Positions 1 through 10,734 of a stretch of 10,734 nt of DNA are shown here, piece by piece. The notes beneath the pieces were generated by a model. That model was given only the letters and a program-made list of their open reading frames with translations, was not told where the DNA came from and ran no database searches. Location: the NCBI GenBank assembly GCA_010279815.1, contig QEOQ01000312.1:184950-195683 (forward strand), written 5' to 3'. The DNA comes from Brachionus plicatilis (taxonomy: Eukaryota > Rotifera > Eurotatoria > Ploima > Brachionidae). Within the stretch, counting starts at the first letter, position 1, and every line of letters begins with the position of its first letter. A program made the position numbers and the translations under genes.

Positions 1-39
1 ATATATTAATTTAAAATTATAAATATTCAATAAAAAAAA

Positions 40-317
40 TTATTTAAGAATTTTTGCGATGTGTTGCTTATCACCACGCTCATTTTTCATTAATTTCCCG
101 CACTCCGGGCAAGCTATTGGGTTTTTATGTTTGCTAAGAACTTTTTTTACAGCAGACTGTGTCGCTTCAGAAGCAATTGGAGCTTCTGATGCAATTTTTG
201 AAAATTTTCCTAATATTTTTTTGTAGGATTTAAACTAAGCTCGCAAATGGCTACACTAACCTCTTCAAAATCTGATTCACAATTTTCTTCATGATCTAAA
301 TCGGTGCCAAAAGGAAT
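40..317 (-). pseudogene. 3' remnant of a gene with a degenerate C2H2 zinc finger, frame broken
   Basis: Read on the minus strand, 317 to 210 is open and acidic at first (GTDLDHEENCESDFEEV, then VAICELSLNPTKKY) and hits a TAG at 210-212. A second frame takes over at the A run (216-222 on the plus strand) and stays open to a TAA at 40-42. The frames join if that run had eight bases instead of seven, so one homopolymer indel separates them. The C-terminal part ends in CPECGKLMKNERGDKQHIAKIL, which has the spacing C-x2-C-x12-H-x4 of a C2H2 finger, but the last ligand position is Leu instead of His. An in-frame stop (318-320) closes the 5' side and I see no acceptor there, so the fragment looks truncated. 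The family is not recognised; such fingers occur in transcription factors and in transposon-encoded proteins. A base-calling error in the run could explain the frameshift, but not the missing 5' end. Confidence 0.55.
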
Positions 318-535
318 TTATGTGGCCAATTGCAAAATTTTCGTGACCAAATATTCATTTAGGTGACCACGTTAAAATTATTTATAAACATTTTTACTAG
401 ATAAACAATTTTGCCTGATCACATATTAGGTGATCAGTGAATATGTGACCAGTCAGAAAAAATACCTGGATCAAATCGACATGAAGTCACTGGTCACATA
501 ATATGTAACCAACTGATCACATAACAGACAAGACC
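318..535. repeat. Cluster of GTCACATA / GTGACC direct and inverted repeats
   Basis: About ten variants of one short word occur here in both orientations: GTGGCC (322), GTGACC (343, 363), TGATCACATA (416-425 and 514-523), GTGATCA (430-436), ATATGTGACCAGT (441-453) and ACTGGTCACATAAT (489-502). Several pair up. TGATCAC at 416-422 and GTGATCA at 430-436 form a perfect 7-bp stem with a 7-nt loop. 441-453 is the near inverse of 489-502. TGGTCACATA faces TATGTAACCA across one base. The cluster lies just 5' of the broken zinc-finger fragment, so it could be subterminal repeats of the same decayed transposon. That link is inference. Confidence 0.55.
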
Positions 536-979
536 CCTTTTTTTCTACGTTTTTAGTGGTCCCCTAAAAAAAATTAATGCTTGTTTACAATAATTAATGC
601 TAAAAATTTTTATTGATAAATTCGAATAAATTAATGCTCATTTAGATATAACTCATTATTTTTAAGATCAGCATTCAAAAGCCCAAGCTTCGTTGTTTGT
701 GTTTGTTTGGTGTATCTAAAAAAATTAATGAGACTAAAAATTGAGCAAAAAAAGTCAAGACAAAAAAAGTGTCATTGCATAAAAAAATAGTGTTCAAAAC
801 CATGACATGTACGATATTAAATTCGCTGAATAATGGCGAATTGAAATAATTTCCTAAGAAAAAAAAAGATCTTTAAGTTGAGCAATTTATTCTAAATACG
901 TCAAAATTAGAATATAAAAAAACAACCATTAATTTGTGTAATTTAGACGGAAATTTTCTCAAACAATTTTAAGGCCAAG
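536..979. other. AT-rich upstream region of the export-adaptor gene
   Basis: No coding potential is seen. The word TTAATGCT appears three times between 570 and 640, each time preceded by an A-rich stretch, and TTAATGAG follows near 725. No convincing TATA box or initiator stands out, because the whole stretch is A+T rich. The promoter and 5' untranslated region of the gene starting at 980 should lie here, but I cannot place the transcription start. Confidence 0.4.
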
Positions 980-1880
980 ATGGATAAGCTTAGCATGTCA
1001 TTGGGTATGTCTCAAGTGTAACGATTATCCTAGCTTAATTTTCATTTTGTCCACAGATGATATAATCAAACGAAACCGCGGAAATAAAGGTCCTAGAACC
1101 CAAAACAGAAATGGCCCCAATCGAAAAATCAATCAAGGCAGAGGCCAGAACCGTCCACCTAAAAACAAATTCGGCCTGCTCAACCAGTCCAGGCGAATTG
1201 GCAAAAACAACAGAATGAAAAGAAACAATAGTTCCTTTGTGCAGCGCAACCGTCCTAACTCAAACAAATTGGCCAAATTAAAGTCGAGACTTTCTTTGAA
1301 TAAGCCAGTGGGCCTAAAAGGATTCAAAAGAACAAGGCCTAATGTAATTACAATTCAAATTTAGCTCTCAAACAAAAAGATGATTTGAATTTTTTTTTTA
1401 TTAAAGCTGACCCCTAAGAGAAATTCTAACTTTGTGCCTAAAAAACGCTTGCATCAGCCCCAGAGAGTGAACAATAACAAGGCAAATTCAGCGATGAAAG
1501 CTGCTAAGAAAAATTTAGATAAGGCGAAACGTTTGCTAGCAAACCGAATCTCCAAAGTGAAACAAATAGCAGTAAGTCAAATTAAAGTGGATGATGATTC
1601 AATTAAAAAAATGATCTAATTTTCAAAGGCTAACTTAAACAAAAAGCAAAGAGGGCCGCAAAGACCAAATCCAAAGATAAAGAGACTCAACAACAACAGG
1701 ACTAAATTGGCCGGAGTAGGCGCTTTTAATAGACCAAAGAATCTAAGGTAATTTTTGAAAATAAATTTTTTTTTTCTTTTTTTTATAAGTAAAAATTAAA
1801 AAATTTTTTTTGTTTGTAGATCTCAAGTTTCTCGTGGCCGCAACGTCAACAGAACAAGCAATCGCAAAGTTTTTTACTAA
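980..1880 (+). CDS. UAP56-binding-motif mRNA export adaptor-like protein (UIF/FYTTD1-like), 5 exons, 218 aa
   Basis: Exons 980-1004, 1057-1343, 1407-1571, 1629-1747 and 1820-1880 (stop TAA 1878-1880) join in frame through introns of 52, 63, 57 and 72 nt, all GT...AG. The protein opens MDKLSMSLDDIIKRNRGNKG. This is the UAP56-binding motif (MSLDDIIK-x-NR) by which ALYREF, UIF/FYTTD1 and related adaptors contact the DEAD-box helicase UAP56/DDX39B. Intron 1 cuts the motif in phase 1, after MSL. The rest is low complexity and very rich in Asn, Arg and Lys, with repeated RP pairs (QNRPP, RNRPN, TRPN, QRPN, FNRPK), a Lys/Ala-rich helix-like stretch near residues 130-155, and RKVFY at the end. No RRM is present, which argues against ALYREF. 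Human UIF is about 318 residues, so this is shorter. In the known families such proteins bind RNA through basic tracts and hand mRNPs to NXF1 in the nucleus. The start is the first ATG upstream of the motif. The class is well supported; orthology to FYTTD1 itself is inference. Confidence 0.85.
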
Positions 1881-2926
1881 ACCATTTAATTGTATTTAAG
1901 ATAGCAGCAAATTTGAATTGATTTGGTTTTTGTTAATGATTGTATTAGTTGGACTTAAAAAAAATGTAAACGTAAAAAAAATTGTTTTGATAAATTTTAT
2001 TTTAAGTAATTTTTATTTAATAAAAAATAATTAAAAATGTATTTGCAATCGTTTTTTTTTCAAAGGTTATTCAAGTTAAGCTTTGGTGTACCTTTAACAA
2101 GGCACACTTTATTGAATAAAAAACAAAGTATCTAAATAGAAGTCGAATGGTGGATTTATGTGAACATAATCTATTCTTTTATGAGCCGTATTAATAACAT
2201 TAATTTTTTGTAGTAGAAATTTTTTTTTTCTGTAAACAATGTGGACAATGATACTGGGGTGAATTTTTGACATGAGTTAAATAAAATTAGTTAATTAAAA
2301 AATAACTCAATTTTTTAATTCAATTTTTGGTTTCAAAATAAAAGGTGATTTTCACATTGGTGTTTTTAAAAAAATAAAAATTGTTCAATAAAAGTTTTTA
2401 TTAAAAAGAAAAGGATTTAAGCAAAATTTACAAAAAAAAGTTAATTAATTAATTGAATATTTATGATTTAAACTCATTATAAGCATGTCATTTCTGACAT
2501 TGTCGAGTTGAGCCAAGCTTTTTTTTGAAAAAAACATAAGTTAAAATTATCTATTATATATTATGTATTTATCTTTGTTTGATGATATCACCTTTTTTTC
2601 CAAGGTCTGGGATAAGTGAATATTTAAAATAGGAATATTAAAAGTATTCATTTTTAAAAGTGTGTAATTTTATCAGTAATGGGTTTAAGGTTTAAATATA
2701 TTTTTAAGTTATTTAATTAATTTTTTTCAATTATTGTTTTTTAGTTAAGTTTGGGTTTTATTTTGGATCTTTTGTTTTGAATTATAGAAGTTTTAAAGAG
2801 AATAAGTTTTTAATTAATTTATTAATTTATTAACACTTCATTTTTATGGTCATATTTTTTCCTTTCATCAAAATATTTAAGCAGAAAAAAATGAGTTAAA
2901 AAAATGAGTTTACAAAAGGATGCATA
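1881..2926. other. Intergenic AT-rich DNA, 3' UTR and spacer
   Basis: It begins with the 3' untranslated region of the export-adaptor gene. Beyond that I see only A+T-rich sequence with no reading frame resembling a protein. A 14-bp unit (AAAAAAATGAGTTA) is duplicated in tandem at about 2884-2911, just before the foldback element. No RNA gene or clear mobile element was recognised. Confidence 0.5.
2019..2024 (+). promoter_or_regulatory. Candidate polyadenylation signal AATAAA
   Basis: An AATAAA hexamer lies about 140 nt after the stop codon of the export-adaptor gene, followed by a T-rich run from about 2050. Spacing and downstream U-richness suit a polyadenylation site. AATAAA is common by chance in sequence this A+T rich, so support is moderate. 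Confidence 0.4.
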
Positions 2927-3173
2927 TTAACCCGTCAAATCAATAATTAGATAGTCATATGAAAATAAATAAAATCGTCACATGGATAATTAAATTAACG
3001 ATTTTAATTCATTAAAAGTTTAATTATTAATTATAATTTTAAATAGTAGTTCTCTAATCTACAGCATACCCGAATCCCTAAACCAGGGCTCTGCCCCGGA
3101 CCCCGTTTAATTTTTATATGACGATCTTTATTCATTTTCATATGACAATCTAATTATTGATATGACGGCTTAA
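2927..3173. mobile_element. TTAA-flanked foldback element, piggyBac-like MITE
   Basis: The left arm (about 2931-2996) and the reverse complement of the right arm (about 3105-3169) match over roughly 65 bp with scattered mismatches. Both read C/GCCGTCA-A/T-ATCAATAATTAG and later GTCATATGAAAAT-A/G-AATAAA. Directly outside each arm is TTAA (2927-2930 and 3170-3173), the target duplication made by piggyBac-type transposases. The 239-bp interior encodes nothing, so any movement would depend on a transposase supplied elsewhere. Near the right arm sits the only G+C-rich patch in the intergenic DNA (about 3085-3107), with a GGGCTCTGCCCC hairpin followed by GGACCCCG. TTAA is common in such DNA, so the family assignment is inference; the inverted repeat itself is plain. 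Confidence 0.7.
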
Positions 3174-3239
3174 TATTTTTCCTTTACAAAATAACATTCT
3201 ATTCCAATTTATGTCTTTTCAAGTTTCATTTTTTTAGCT

Positions 3240-3390
3240 TATTTACTTTATTTTGATTCTTTTTTTAATCTCATTTTATTAACTTTAATTTTTTTTAATT
3301 TAATTTTTTTATTTTAATTTTTAACTTATTCCGAAAGAGCTTTAGCTCGGTACAGAAAACAAATAAATAAATAAAATAAATAAATAAATA
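3240..3390 (+). repeat. Dispersed repeat copy A: T-rich body, GAGCTTTAGCTCGGTACAGA core, AAAT tail
   Basis: A T-rich body (about 3240-3336) leads into the core GAGCTTTAGCTCGGTACAGA (3337-3356), which contains a GAGCT-TT-AGCTC hairpin. An AAAT simple repeat follows (3361-3390). A diverged copy lies inverted in intron 5 of the ATG16 gene (core at 6232-6251), also with a T-rich body on one side and an A-rich tract on the other. A shared core joined to an A-rich tail suggests the 3' end of a non-LTR retroposon or SINE. I see no RNA polymerase III promoter boxes, so the class stays open. Confidence 0.5.
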
Positions 3391-3605
3391 ACTAATTCAT
3401 TTAACTAAATAACTCATGTCAAAAATTCAAATTCATGATGCATAAATAGCCGTAAGACTCGGATTCAACCCCATTTTTCTTCAATTTCATTTTCACTTTA
3501 ACTCCTTAATCTTATTTAGAAAAATAATAAAACCTGTTAATTATTAAATAAAATTTAAACTTTTAACTCACTCTGCTTTTTTTGATTTACAGTATTGATT
3601 TGACA

Positions 3606-4156
3606 CGATGTTTTTGGTAATTTTTACGGAAAATTACTTAAAATTACCTTAATTTCTACTTTTTTACGGAAATCGTAAAAGTTACAAAAATCATAAGGAT
3701 ATATTTTATTTTTAAGTTATAATTTATTTATTGTTTTAAAAGTATATATAATTAAATTGTAACTAGGTGATTCCCACAGTACTTAAAAAATGGTGAACGG
3801 TCAAATAATTAAAAAATTGCTTAAAACTTAAATATTTTACCGTTTTTTACTGGAGAAAAATGTGAATTTACGAAAAATTACGAAATTTTACGTTAAATTG
3901 TTTTACGTAAACAGATATATAATCTCGTTTGATCAAGTAAAATTAAGAAAATTCCAAAATTCTTCGAAAATTTAAAAAATAAACCATAATTTTCTGGTCC
4001 TTTTACGATTTCCGTAAAAAAGTAAGAGTTAAAGTATTTTTACGTAAATTTTCGAATTTTTACGATGAATTTCGTAAATTTTCTTTTGTAAATTTAGGTG
4101 AAATTACCTTAATTACAAATTTTTACGTAAGTTTCCGTAATTTCCCAAAAGCATCG
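3606..4156. repeat. Foldback repeat mosaic rich in TTTACG words
   Basis: The outer ends are inverted: CGATG-T-TTTTGG at 3606 against CGATG-C-TTTTGG on the minus strand ending at 4156, each followed by TTACGGAAA-x-TTAC-x-TAAAA. Inside, 3657-3681 and 4000-4024 form a perfect 25-bp inverted repeat containing TTTTTTACGGAAATCG. AAATTACCTTAATT is repeated directly at 3641-3654 and 4101-4114. Many further TACGTAAA and TTTACGAAA words fill the middle, and similar words recur at about 4897-4908 and 7100-7140. No protein is encoded. It looks like a non-autonomous DNA element, possibly with nested insertions. TTGA flanks both outer ends (about 3600-3603 and 4157-4160) and might be a target duplication. 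Confidence 0.6.
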
Positions 4157-5239
4157 TTGAAAATTAAATGGGAACTCTTTTTCAATGTTAATTTCGTTAT
4201 TGATAATGGTAAGATATCGAACATTTACGCAAAAAATATTCACATTCAAAGAAAAAAATTTGTAATAAAAATGATTGTTACTTAATTTTAAGTAAAAAAT
4301 GTTAAATAATTGTCAAAAAATGTAAAAAAAATAAAATTTAATAGAATTTTTAATAAAATAGAGATGATAAAAAGGTTGAAAAAACTTTAAAAAAATTACC
4401 AAATCTTGTATTGCTGCACTAAAGCGCAAATAAACAAAACGAAATAAAAAAAATAAAAAAGAACATCTATGTTACACATGTTTTTTAACCTTGGCCAATC
4501 TCTTGGAATTTCAATTTTTTATCAACTAATTTTAAAAAATTTTAAACATATAACTGATTTTTTAATGATTTAATTTAATTTAATTAAATTGCAAAAATGA
4601 TATGTTTTGAAATTCTAAATGGCTTCTTTGGTTATAATTCACTTTTTATATTTCTTCTCCTCTCAAATACCTTTAATTTGCTAAACAAATAGAACACACT
4701 CTTAGAACTTCTTTTTTTTTTCATTTTTAAAGTAAAATTATAATTTTTGGTTTTGCTGTTAGAATATCTGAGCATTTAGCTACCAAAAATATCTTCATTG
4801 CAAGAAATGGCCGCAAACTTACATGCTAAATCTTTTAATTGCTATTTATTTTATTATTTTTTTGTAACTTTTTTTATTTTTAAAATTTGCCATTTTTTAC
4901 GTAAATTGAGTATAAAATATAAAAATTCCATCAAAAGGAAAAAACAATACAATTTAAAAAAATTAACTTAAAAAAAAAATATCGCTTAATAAATTAAATT
5001 TAAGATTAATGTATTTATCTGAAAATTATCTAGATAGTAGTTGAATGGTATTTTAGCTATATTTTTTGTTTTTATGAAAAAGTCAACTTACGTTTTTCTT
5101 GTATTAAAAATTAAGTTAAAATTCCTTTCAATAAGAAAATTTTATTTATCTAATTTTTTCATTAATCCTTGGTTTTTTTTATATTTTAAAAATTTAAAAA
5201 TTTAATTTAAGTTTTTATGGTAGATTTATATTTTACAAA
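4157..5239. other. AT-rich spacer and presumed promoter of the ATG16 gene
   Basis: No coding frame, RNA gene or clear repeat is seen beyond scattered TTTACG words and poly-A/poly-T runs. A short palindromic tract of AATTTAATT units occurs near 4570-4590. The promoter and 5' untranslated region of the gene starting at 5240 should lie toward the end of this stretch, but base composition hides any TATA box or initiator. Confidence 0.4.
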
Positions 5240-10647
<5,408 letters not shown>

Positions 10648-10722
10648 TTATATCTTAAATAGAAATGTTTAAGAATTAGTTTGTTTTTATTTTTTATTAA
10701 TTTATTTTTTGCCATGTGAAAA

Positions 10723-10728
10723 AATAAA
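10723..10728 (+). promoter_or_regulatory. Candidate polyadenylation signal of the ATG16 gene
   Basis: AATAAA lies about 75 nt after the ATG16 stop codon, a plausible short 3' untranslated region. The window ends six bases later, so the downstream element and cleavage site cannot be seen. Confidence 0.4.
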
Positions 10729-10734
10729 AAACTG

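Noticed and set aside
1047..1056. TTG at 1047 as a start giving MSTDDIIKRNR
   Set aside because: It lies in the T-rich end of intron 1. Splicing 1004 to 1057 rebuilds the full MSLDDIIK motif from a proper ATG at 980.
1133..1327. Minus-strand open frame of 64 codons inside the export-adaptor gene
   Set aside because: It is antisense to exon 2, whose Asn/Lys/Arg-rich codons give Leu/Phe-rich frames on the other strand; no independent signals support it.
3361..3390. CRISPR-like or functional array from the regular AAAT units
   Set aside because: It is a plain tetranucleotide repeat without spacers, in eukaryotic DNA, and is better read as a repeat tail.
3455..3472. GGATTCAACCCC as the inverse of a tRNA/SINE B box
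   Set aside because: The match is one base short of the B-box consensus and no A box lies at a suitable distance on that strand.

Overview
The window is animal-like (eukaryotic) nuclear DNA. It is very A+T rich, with long homopolymer A and T runs outside exons. Both intact genes are on the plus strand and split by spliceosomal GT-AG introns, most only 49-72 nt long. The standard code is used, with TAA and TAG as real stops. The low G+C, tiny introns and many small degenerate repeats would suit a small invertebrate such as a rotifer, but I cannot name the species.

Layout. 40-317 (minus strand) is the broken 3' end of a gene with a C2H2-type zinc-finger remnant. Upstream of it (318-535) lies a cluster of GTCACATA-like direct and inverted repeats. 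980-1880 is a complete five-exon gene for a 218-residue basic protein beginning with the UAP56-binding motif of mRNA-export adaptors; it looks like UIF/FYTTD1 and has no RRM. 1881-5239 is intergenic. It holds a TTAA-flanked foldback element resembling a piggyBac-type MITE (2927-3173), one copy of a retroposon-like repeat with an AAAT tail (about 3240-3390), and a mosaic of TTTACG-rich direct and inverted repeats (3606-4156).

5240-10647 is a complete 13-exon gene for ATG16/ATG16L1, the autophagy protein that pairs with ATG12-ATG5 to direct LC3/ATG8 lipidation. My model gives 562 residues: an N-terminal ATG5-binding helix, a coiled coil, a short linker and a seven-blade WD40 propeller. Nine of its introns are 49-114 nt. 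The other three (intron 5, 1517 nt; intron 8, 918 nt; intron 9, 748 nt) are swollen by repeats. Intron 9 also contains a well-formed 27-nt in-frame candidate cassette exon (9782-9808) that would add nine residues to the propeller. Intron 10 is 51 nt, a multiple of three and free of in-frame stops, so its retention would be translatable.

The two intact genes act in unrelated processes (nuclear mRNA export and autophagy) and nothing suggests co-regulation. I see no prokaryotic system, CRISPR array, rRNA or tRNA gene. The most interesting points are the hidden ATG16 micro-exon, the partly conserved surface that ATG16L1 uses for LC3 conjugation to single membranes, the much reduced ATG16 linker, and the TTAA foldback element.
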